Of a DNA stretch of 64,000 nucleotides, positions 56,070 through 64,000 are shown piece after piece. Source of the DNA: Anaeramoeba flamelloides. Taxonomy: Eukaryota; Metamonada; Anaeramoebidae. Position 1 is the stretch's first letter; every line of letters begins with the position of its first letter. The stretch lies in NCBI GenBank assembly GCA_027625915.1, contig JANTQA010000042.1, forward strand, positions 4,662,001 through 4,726,000. Reading direction: 5' to 3'. The notes under the pieces are model-generated. The model made no database searches. It saw only the letters and a list, made by a program, of their open reading frames with translations, and had not been told where the DNA came from. Position numbers and translations under genes: made by a program.

Positions 56070-56500
56070 ACAGTGATCTTAATAATGAGTTCCCAACGAT
56101 TCTAAACCTTGTTTCAAAATATAATTCTTGCATTTTTTTCTTCTTGTTCCAATGGAAAATCCAATATACTAACAAATAGTATACCAAAGTTCAAATCAAT
56201 TTTGAAAGTAATGGTCTGGTTATTTTGAGTAAAATTTCAATTACTCATGCAAATAATTGAAAATTTTTCATAATATTCTCAATTTTTTTGAATTTACGTT
56301 TTTTTGCTAATAAAAATCCAAAAATGAACTTTTTTTTTTGAGATAAATTTTCCAATTTGATCCTTATTTTTTAGAATTTCTTCTTAAATAAAAGAACTTT
56401 AAGAAAGCAATATCATATTTACTTCCTTATTGTTGTATCTTTTGATACATTAATGTAGAGCTCTTCAATATCAAAAAAACACGATTTTTATTTGGAAACA
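56070..56500 (+). repeat. Dispersed repeat family D, copy 2
   Basis: It aligns with 38094-38527: TTTCAAAATATAATTC, ACAAATAGTATACC, CATAATATTCTCAATTTTTT, TTTGATCCTTATTTTTTAG and AGAACTTTAAGAAA. It starts directly at the TA that also bounds the MITE E copy. Confidence 0.65.
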
Positions 56501-57008
56501 TCGATATATCACTACAAACATTATTTTGACAAAAGTAAAGAGAGTCTTTAAAAATATTATGACAAATAAATATACAATAATTTTATTAATTTGGAGTTAT
56601 CTAGTCTCAATTAGAAGGTAAATTTAACTTATGAATATTGATAAATCTGAATTAAAAAAAAATTGTAGTTAAACCCAAAAGATTCACACTTTTTATGTGT
56701 CCATCATGTGTTTGCACTTTTGGTATATTTTTTTATGTATCACTCATGATCTAAAAACCCAAAGGTTTGTTTGAAACATTGAAATGAAATCTAAAACAAA
56801 AATAAAAAGTTGAAAAAAAAAAATCGAATTTGTCATGACTTTTGTAATTTCGGAAAAATCGATTAAATGATTCAAAATATAAAGAACATTATTTTTCTTC
56901 ATAAAAACAATCTCTAAAATTATAAAGGAACTTCTGAAACAGATTTGAATTTCAATTTTTTGATTTGAGAAAATTATATTTAGACAATTTGTAACAAGTA
57001 AAAAAAAC

Positions 57009-57556
57009 ATGAATCCAAATTTTTTTTTCATTTTTGTTGAATTTCTTTTTAATTCATCTTTTTTTCGAAAACCCTTCTTTATGAAAACGAAATTCAAATT
57101 ACCGAAAAAAAAAAAAACTTTGAGGAAAGAAATTGACTTAATTAGCACCGAGTGCCAGGAAAAACAAAAAAAAATTACAAATTTAAGATCTCTTTTGGAA
57201 AAAAAAAAAACAAATTTGTATGAATTAAAAAAAAAATTAAATCAGAACATCAAGCTATTTGGGGGAATGTTTTTGTTACTTGACGATCAAGATCTTGGTG
57301 ATCCAATTTCTCAAGACGAAACCCCCTTTTTAGGTAACGTCTCTAGATCTGAACCTGATCTAAAAAACAAGAGTCTGTCTCCAAACAACAATAGTGTCTC
57401 TCCAAAAAACAATGGTCTGTATCCAAAAAAAGATCCACAACAAAACCATTCCAAAGAAGATTTTTGGGAAGAAATCTCACCAACAAACAACAACAACAAA
57501 AAAAAAAAGAATCGAAGGCCAAAGCCTCACCATTTGCATAATGAAGATCAAACCAT
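57009..57556 (+). CDS. Hypothetical coiled-coil protein, probably continues in a downstream exon
   Basis: The frame from ATG 57009 (or the internal ATG at 57081) encodes a Lys/Glu-rich heptad stretch (EIDLISTECQEKQKKITNLR then SLLEKKKTNLYELKKKL), likely a coiled coil. A hydrophobic GGMFLLLDDQDLGDP follows, then a Ser/Asn/Lys-rich region (LSPNNNSVSPKNN, EDFWEEIS). The coding character falls off after HNEDQTM, where GTACAT (57557) could be a donor. Candidate downstream acceptors (AAAAAAG at about 57620, or GATCAG a few bases on) lead into short open stretches, one of them the protein-like RPEKVFDFIPESDF at about 57655-57700. I do not recognise the family. Antisense frames here are shadows. Confidence 0.45.
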
Positions 57557-58284
57557 GTACATTTTTAATTTTTCTTATTTTAATCACTTTCAAATTTTTT
57601 GAATTTTTAAATAAAAAAAGATCAGGCTGCTACAAATAAAGTATCTTGAAAAAAGCGTCCTGAGAAAGTTTTTGATTTTATCCCTGAAAGCGACTTCAGG
57701 TTTGTTGGCTGCTTTTGTCAATTACTTTTTAAAAACTTATTTGTTCAGACAATCCCAAAATGTGACAAAATCTACGATTTTTTTTTTTTGATTTCTTCTT
57801 TATATTTAAAAATTACAAATCCAAAGTGTTACAACAAACCCACATTTAAAAATTCCCTTATTAATTTATTTTCAACTTAAAGTAAGAACCAAAATATTCA
57901 GCTCTTCATTCGATATAAATTTCTGATTTGGAAAAAGCGCCATCAAAAAAATTACTTTTCGAGTTTTTTACAAAAACCTTTTCTGCTTCGAATTTGTTAG
58001 AATTTTGAAAGAATTCATTTTGATTGTGAACATTAAAAACACTTACAAAGGCTTTAATAATTTCTGATTAAAAGCACCTAAAAATGGGTTAAGAGTTGCT
58101 AAACGAAAATTATGACTGGAATTTGAAATAGAACTGAGTGAAAATTTCAGCTGATTGTTTCAACGTTCAATTAATGAAAATGTTTGTATTTACTTAGGAT
58201 TTGTAGCTAACCCTTACACATATCCTAAAAAAGGGCCAAACAAACAGAGAGAAATCAGATCTACAATCTACAATCTACAATCTA

Positions 58285-58758
58285 CAGTGGTGTAAATAAC
58301 CCGTGTTGACAACCTTTAAATCATTACTAAAATTTAACTCTTGTTTTTTTTTCAGACTTGGGTATTTAAAGATAGGAAAACACACATATATTCTTGGTTC
58401 GGATCTAAATTGGCCTTAGAGGTTAGATCTTTGATTATTCGAAATGACTCAATAATATTAAATACTTTTGTTTCAAAAATTTAGTCATATTTAAAAAATT
58501 TCTGAGATTAAATGATTTTTTTTATCAAAATTCAAAAAATGAAATTTTGCTCATTTTTTGTCAAAAAATTACATTTTAATCTTTCCCTATCTTCATAATT
58601 CTTTTTTAAAATTTATTTAAAGAACCCTATTTCTTGTTTATATACTGTTTCCACCTCATTGATTTGTTTCTTTTATTTCTAGAGTATCCAATATTTTTTG
58701 CATGAGTTAAATTTAAGTAATGGGTTAAAATAAAAAACACGGGTTATTTACACCACTG
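58285..58758. mobile_element. Tc1/mariner-type MITE F1
   Basis: The left end CAGTGGTGTAAATAACCCGT (continuing GTT) and right end AACACGGGTTATTTACACCA (continuing CTG) are perfect inverted copies of about 23 bp. TA flanks at 58283-58284 and 58759-58760. CAGTGGTG is a textbook Tc1/mariner terminus. It inserted in a short ATCTACA tandem array (58259-58284, resuming as CAATCTA at 58761). 474 bp, non-coding. The identical ends suggest recent activity. Confidence 0.85.
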
Positions 58759-58990
58759 TACAATCTATTTCTTGAAATTTAATCGTGTACAAAGAAAAGG
58801 AAAATAGGAAAATGAAGCGAAAAGCTTTTCCCTTTTATTATGCAGACCCATTTTAGACAATTGGTGTAATTTTTTTACAAAATTATTTTTCAGGATTTAG
58901 CTACAAATTTGAAATTAAATTAATTTATCAAGAGTTAGAATCTTATTGGGCATGTTTAATAGTTTGAAATTTCTGATCATTCAAAATTGG

Positions 58991-59044
58991 TTTCTGTGAT
59001 TTCTGTGATTTCTGTGATTTCTGTGATTTCTGTGATTTCTGTGA
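58991..59044 (+). repeat. Tandem repeat, TTTCTGTGA x6
   Basis: Six perfect head-to-tail copies of a 9-bp unit with no spacer. Confidence 0.95.
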
Positions 59045-59569
59045 TTTTCAAAATATCAAATATGAAAGAAAAAAAATAGAATCCAATTTAATAATTTTTC
59101 AAAAAATTGAGAAACCTTTACACTATTTTGAAACAACAAGAATGAATTTTATTGTTGTTTTTTAGTCTGATGACCCCGAAAACGCTTTTTGATTTTTTTA
59201 AAAATAAGAAAGGATTAAATTTAATTTTTAAAAAAAAACTAAATGTTTTTTATCGGGAAATTTACATTTAGAACAATTGGAGAACTTTTCAAATATTTTA
59301 TCTGAATCTCGAGGTTTAAAATTGCAAATTTGAATAAATTAAAAAGTCTTTATCAAGATTTTCGTTTTATATCTTTCTCGATACTTTCAAAATAAAAAAA
59401 TAGAAAATTACAATTTACTTTTTCAGAATACAAGTTTTCAAGAAAGGAGAAAAATAGATGTGTAATATTTGAATATTTTATTCCTTGATCTTAAATTCAA
59501 AGACGTGTGTGTCTCAAATTAAAAAAATAAAAAACATAACAAATTACATTTTTGAACATTTTAGATGTA

Positions 59570-60617
59570 CAGTTTGCTCAATAACCCGTGTTTGACTTTT
59601 ATATTTTTTTTCATATTTTTACTATTATTTTTCCAAAAAAAGTGTTTTTAAATGTTGTTTTCCAACTTTTGTGATTTTGTTTTAAATTTTAACTGTAGTT
59701 GAAATGAAAAGTTTTCAAGAGTCTGTTTATTTCTAAAAAGAAAAGTATGCCTTGAAAATAATATTGTCCTTCTCGAAGTCATAAAAGAAATTTTTTTTTG
59801 CAAAGTTTTCTAAAATATTATTTCTTCTAATTGATTGAAAAATTGAAAGATCTTGATATAATCAATGAAAATTGATCTTTTTAGACATTTAATTTGCTCT
59901 CATTATGAAAATTGATTTAAGAAGAATTGATTTTTAAATAATTTGGCCATTGAGCTTGCTCTTGTCAAATTTTAATCAGATAAAATATCGGCTAATTAAC
60001 TTTTGATTCAATATAAAAATATTTCTTCACTGAGGATTCTTATCTCATCCAATATAGACAAAAAAAAAAAAAAAGAACCAAAGAAATAAATAAAGTCATT
60101 CAATTACAAGATATGATTGGAAGGATATTGGTTAAAGGAAAAAAGGAAAATGGAATGAAATTTTTTTTTACATTTCTTTTTCAAAAAAACTTTGAAAAAT
60201 TAATATATCATTTTTGTTCATGTGGAGACACCAGCAAAAAAGTTTTGAAGAAACTCATTTTATCCTTTTTATTGTATTTTTTTTTTGTATTTATTCAAAT
60301 TGAAAGATATGGTTGTTGTTGATTTTGGTGTTGTTTTGTTTATATTTGGTTGGATTAGATCTCTTTTATGGGGAGATTGGTCTTGAAGGTTGTAGAAAAA
60401 CACTTGGATAATATGATTTATTGTAAATATTGTTTGATTTGAAAGTATATTTATTCTGAACTGTATTTTTCATTAAACACAAAATAAAAAACATAAAAAC
60501 CGACAGCTAAAGAAAAAAAGAAAACGTTTAAAAAAAAAAAACAGTTATTTACAAAAAAAATAGATATAATTTTCAAAAACACAAAAAAAAAATGAACACG
60601 GGTTATTTAACAAACTG
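59570..60617. mobile_element. Tc1/mariner-type element F2 (non-autonomous)
   Basis: The left end CAGTTTGCTCAATAACCCGT and right end ACGGGTTATTTAACAAACTG are inverted copies with two mismatches. They share the ATAACCCGTGTT block with F1. TA flanks at 59568-59569 and 60618-60619. The 1,048-bp interior has no recognisable transposase. Confidence 0.75.
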
Positions 60618-60912
60618 TAATTATTTTTTTTTGTTTGGGCCCTTTTTTTAAATTCAAAAATTAAACAACACCCTTAAAAAAGAAAATTTTGAATGGTAAA
60701 CAAACTAATAGTGAAAACGAGAAAGAAAGATCCGAAATCTTAAAAAACAAAATTAAAAAAATTAAAAAATGTAAAAATGCATCATCAAATAATGGGCTTT
60801 GTTGATAAGGCAAGCCAAGGTAGAAATTCTTGTCTTTTTAAGCATAAATATTTTTCTTGCAAGTGATTAGTTTTGTTTTTTTTCTCTCTAAAATGTTAAT
60901 TCCCAACACAAA

Positions 60913-60999
60913 ATGATTTTTGGACCGATGGATCAGAAAACAATTGGTAATGCTGATTTTTTGTTTGAATTGGCAAAAGATAAAAGTTATAGTCACTGA
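60913..60999 (+). other. Exon-like short open block, unassigned
   Basis: This 28-codon frame in a locally GC-richer patch reads MIFGPMDQKTIGNADFLFE and then LAKDKSYSH. Composition is more protein-like than the surroundings, and a second such piece (NLHQPEKALLVIIVGN, about 61030-61070) follows in another frame. It may be an exon remnant of a decayed gene. No family was recognised. Confidence 0.25.
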
Positions 61000-61675
61000 A
61001 ATGATTTTAATGGTAAACAGATCTTAATCTGCATCAACCCGAGAAAGCCTTGCTTGTTATTATTGTTGGTAATGTTTAAAAGGAAATTCTACATTTCATT
61101 AATTATTCGATAAATGTGATTCCTGTTCCCACAAATTGTTTTGATTCATATGTTTGTTTTCAGAAAACTCGATTTATTGAAAAAAAAAAATTTAATTTTT
61201 TTATTTTCATGTTTTTTTGTATTCGGACTTTTTGTCATTGTTCTGATTTAGTCATCAACAAGTTTATTAGAGGGTTTAATTGCTGATGGGCGCTGATATT
61301 TTAGAAAAAGTAATTTTTTCCAAAATGCGTCTATCGTATCCTGAATGGCATATAACAGTCCTTATTTTTGCAAAAAATGGTTAAATTGCTTTAAATCTTC
61401 TGAGCTTTATTTTTTTGTTTATTAGGATTTTTCTATTGGGATCTGGTGGAACTTTTTTTTGTTATTTTCATTTTTGAGTTTGGGAATCTGTCATATCTAT
61501 TGTGTTATTTGAATTCCATCAACCAAAAGAGATTATATAAGATAAATTTTTTTTTTTAGTTATTTGAGGTTTTTTTCATTAAGATCCTATTAAATTTTTT
61601 TGTTATTAATTAAATTTTGTCATTATCTTAATAAATATATTTTAAAGCAATTTGATCCGAATAAAATTAATCTTT

Positions 61676-61725
61676 ATTTTATATATATATTACACACACA
61701 CACACACATACACACACACACACAG
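61676..61725. repeat. (TA)n-(CA)n microsatellite in the RGS gene leader
   Basis: A TA run passes into a CA run with one TA interruption, ending about 46 bp before the RGS-gene ATG, so it probably lies in the promoter or 5' UTR. Confidence 0.85.
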
Positions 61726-61771
61726 CGCATTTACCCTCACTTCAAATAAATCAAAAATAAAAAAACAGAAA

Positions 61772-63289
61772 ATGTTAAAATCATCTTCAACAACAACACC
61801 CATCAAACAGCTATTTGAGGTTGAAAATGATGATGAAAATTGGATACCAATTATCACTTTAAGAAGGTCCAGAACTTCTTTGGTTAAGAGAAAAAAGCAT
61901 GCGATTCAATATAATACCCCACAAAATACAAGGAAGTCTCATAAAATCAGAGGACATAAACAATCAAAATCAGTTCCTTCAAAATTAACAAAGAATAAAA
62001 AGCACAAACACCGTAAAACAAAAACAATTCAAATACACGAAGCACCAACAAAATTATCAACTCACCGAAAGAGAAGGAAAACTGTGAATGAAATAGGGGG
62101 GAATTCGGAAACAAAAAATAAACAACTTTCAAAAAAAGAAAAAAAAATAAGTTCAATCGAGGAAAAGTTAATTTTAATGAGCAAACAAAAGGATAATAAA
62201 AAATCCATAAGGAAAACTTTAAAATTTTCTCAGTCTATGGATCCGCAGCAATTTTATGAAAACATGGAACAAAATCCAAAGAACAGTGATCCAAAAAAAC
62301 CAACCCAAATCCATCGACCAGGACTAAGACGCCGGAGAACTAGGGGGGAAATTATAAAGGGCAAAAAAAAATCAAAATTAAAAAAAGTACGAATATTTGC
62401 AAGGAAAGGGAAAATAAAAAATCAAAAAGGATCGTTTTTTCGTATCCGCTCTGGTAAGAAAAAAATGAAGTCAAAATCAAAAAAAAAAAAAAAAACGAAT
62501 CCTGAAATGGGCGCCCGCCAGAAAAAAATCTTGGAAAATAAAAAAAAATTCAGAAAAAGTATTGGTTTACATAATACACTCCCAAAGCAAATAGAGATCA
62601 ATTTACAAAATGTATTTAATACAAATGCCGAGCAAAATGAAAAATTGCTAATGAATGCATCAAAGGAACAAAATAACAATAATAGTCATAATCAGAACAA
62701 CGGAAATAAAAATGAAAATCTAAATAAAAATACGAATCAAAATGGAAATAATAATAAAAAGAAGAACAAGAAGAAGAACAAAAATACCATTGAAAACGAA
62801 AATTCTTCAATATTTATCCCGGATTTCACTTCAATTCAGCAGGGTGATAGCTTAAACCCCACAAATATTGAATTTGATGAATCTGGGTTACCAACTTTTG
62901 ATTCAATTTTAAATAATTATTTGTCAAATTTTGTACAGTTTTCGGCTAGTGAATATAACGATGAAAATATTTTATTTTGGTCAAGAGTAAATGAATTTAA
63001 AAAGTACTTTAGATTTGGAAGACAAGAAAAGGCAAAATCAATTGCAACCCAAATACTAAATTCCCATATCCTGGAAAATTCCGAAAAGGAAATTAATATC
63101 AGCTGGGAATTAAGGCAAGAATTGATGCTGCAATTAAAAAACATTGAAACGATTTGCCCAGAACCAACAGTTTTTGATAAGGCGCATAAAATTATTTATG
63201 AAATTATGAGTGGCGACCTCTATTTGTCATTTTTTAGAACACCATTTTACCAAGAAATTGTCAATCAAATAGAAATTTCAAAAAAATAA
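61772..63289 (+). CDS. RGS-domain protein with basic N-terminal region
   Basis: RGS domains speed GTP hydrolysis on G-alpha subunits. The ATG at 61772 gives 505 residues; the frame is open upstream through the CA repeat but has no earlier ATG. Residues 1-350 are Lys/Arg/Asn-rich and low-complexity with no domain seen. The RGS domain lies at about 373-500: LPTFDSILNNYLSNFVQFSA, EYNDENILFWSRVNEFKKYF, INISWELRQEL, PTVFDKAHKIIYEIMSGDLY and FFRTPFYQEI. These match the helices and the ENILFW and FD-A-...M--D-Y positions of the family. The protein ends a few residues after the domain. Single exon. Its G-protein partner is unknown. Confidence 0.85.
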   Translation: MLKSSSTTTPIKQLFEVENDDENWIPIITLRRSRTSLVKRKKHAIQYNTPQNTRKSHKIRGHKQSKSVPSKLTKNKKHKHRKTKTIQIHEAPTKLSTHRKRRKTVNEIGGNSETKNKQLSKKEKKISSIEEKLILMSKQKDNKKSIRKTLKFSQSMDPQQFYENMEQNPKNSDPKKPTQIHRPGLRRRRTRGEIIKGKKKSKLKKVRIFARKGKIKNQKGSFFRIRSGKKKMKSKSKKKKKTNPEMGARQKKILENKKKFRKSIGLHNTLPKQIEINLQNVFNTNAEQNEKLLMNASKEQNNNNSHNQNNGNKNENLNKNTNQNGNNNKKKNKKKNKNTIENENSSIFIPDFTSIQQGDSLNPTNIEFDESGLPTFDSILNNYLSNFVQFSASEYNDENILFWSRVNEFKKYFRFGRQEKAKSIATQILNSHILENSEKEINISWELRQELMLQLKNIETICPEPTVFDKAHKIIYEIMSGDLYLSFFRTPFYQEIVNQIEISKK

Positions 63290-64000
63290 TTGCAATTTTA
63301 CAAATTTGTTTGAGTATTCAAGTATTTTTGCGCGTTTTAAGTTATGAATGAAATTTTTTGCTAATGGAAATATGTATATGAATTAATTTGGATTGTAAAA
63401 TTTTTAAAAAAAATTAAAATCTCTCTTTCTTGAATTACACAAAAGAAAGGGGGGGAGGGAAACAAGCAAGAAAGTAAGAAAAAAGGAAGAAAGAAAAAAG
63501 AAAAGAAAGGAAAAGAAAAGAAAAGAAAAGAAAGGGAAAAGAAAGAAAGGAAAAATGAAAGAAAGGGGGGATGAAAGAAAGAAAAAAGAAAAGAAAGGAA
63601 AAAGAAAAGAAAGAAAAGAAAACAAGCAAAAAAGTAAGATAAGAAATAAATCCACGAAATATTTCATTTTAATAATTTACCGATGAAATATATTTAAAGT
63701 TTTTATTGTGTGTGTCTATATATTGAAATAAATATTTCACAAATCCGAAATTTTTTTATCTGGTTGTAACTAGAATTTTAATCTGAATTATGTCAAAACT
63801 ATTTTTAATTTGAATGAAAATTATTATAATTAGCATTCGAATAAAGTCAATATCATTTTTGCTTTTTCCTTTCATTTATAGAACCGATGCTAAAGACCTA
63901 GTAGCAGTATAAAAGCAAAAAATGGCAATTTTTTTTGTCATTTTTTCTTAAATAAACTTTTTTGGAATATATTTAAGTTATAGTTTTGAACCAAGTATTT
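63290..64000. other. 3' flank of the RGS gene
   Basis: It holds a 200-bp polypurine tract (63441-63645) and otherwise plain AT-rich sequence to the window end. No gene was recognised. Confidence 0.6.
63441..63645 (+). repeat. Polypurine tract with duplicated edge
   Basis: About 200 bases are almost only A and G, with G7 and G6 runs. The edge sequence AACAAGCAAGAAAGTAAG (63460) recurs as AACAAGCAAAAAAGTAAG (63620), so a roughly 160-bp unit may have been duplicated. Such mirror-like tracts can form triplex DNA. Confidence 0.8.

Larger units (their letters stand above)
52372..57008. other. Intergenic stretch with MITE E and family D repeat
   Basis: No conserved gene was recognised. 52700-55800 is AT-rich sequence in which I see no supported feature. 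A MITE (55872-56068) is followed immediately by family D repeat copy 2 (56070-56500). Frames at 52489-52671, 54188-54388 and 56744-57148 are unsupported; the last is antisense to the next gene. Confidence 0.6.
57557..61771. other. Intergenic stretch with two related TA-flanked elements
   Basis: The stretch contains MITE F1 (58285-58758), a 9-bp tandem repeat (58991-59044), the related element F2 (59570-60617), an exon-like short block (60913-60999) and dinucleotide repeats just 5' of the RGS gene. A 69-codon frame at 60113-60322 lies inside F2 and is unrecognised. Confidence 0.55.

Noticed and set aside
58991-59044. CRISPR-like array
   Set aside because: The six 9-bp units are contiguous with no spacers, and the DNA is eukaryotic; it is a simple tandem repeat.
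61652-61771. N-terminal extension of the RGS protein through the CA repeat
   Set aside because: The extension would need a TTG start and would translate a microsatellite; the first ATG is at 61772.

Overview
This 64-kb window is nuclear DNA from an extremely AT-rich unicellular eukaryote. Its conserved genes include casein kinase II beta, SEC13, ribosomal protein L21, V-ATPase subunit G and an OCRL-type inositol 5-phosphatase. They have spliceosomal GT-AG introns, standard stop codons and K/N/E/Q-rich low-complexity inserts. This protein style and the low gene density (11 recognisable genes, coding well under a third of the window) fit an amoeboid protist such as Anaeramoeba (Metamonada). That placement is inference; no rRNA or other phylogenetic marker was tested.

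Layout. 0-8 kb: a casein kinase II beta gene on the minus strand split by a 3.2-kb intron, with no 3' exon visible, among transposon debris and a tRNA-derived SINE. 8-16 kb: two elements flanked by TTAA, the pyroglutamyl-peptidase gene and a 1.2-kb element full of ATCGCGAT repeats. 16.6-18 kb: SEC13 (three exons). 18-26.8 kb: a dead LINE, foldback MITEs and a Frag1/DRAM/Sfk1 membrane protein gene. 26.8-29 kb: a NERD1-like FG-GAP membrane protein. 29-32.4 kb: two MITEs. 32.4-35.8 kb: an OCRL/INPP5B-like phosphatase. 35.8-42.9 kb: old repeats, RPL21 (two exons), a minus-strand LINE tail and a row of hairpins. 42.9-47.9 kb: a 1,643-residue U-box protein with about 16 copies of a PLIFRKN repeat. 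48-61 kb: V-ATPase subunit G, a coiled-coil gene and several MITEs. 61.8-63.3 kb: an RGS-domain protein.

The genes are not arranged in a pathway; neighbours look independent. Secretory and endosomal membrane functions recur (SEC13, the OCRL-like enzyme, V-ATPase G, two membrane proteins), but this may be chance. The spacers are a graveyard of small non-autonomous DNA elements. At least ten distinct inverted-repeat elements can be read directly, several with clear TA or TTAA target duplications. The host-gene features most worth a second look are the casein kinase II beta locus (giant introns and an upstream frame broken by two TAA codons), the repeat-rich U-box protein, and the low-complexity inserts inside the catalytic domain of the 5-phosphatase.
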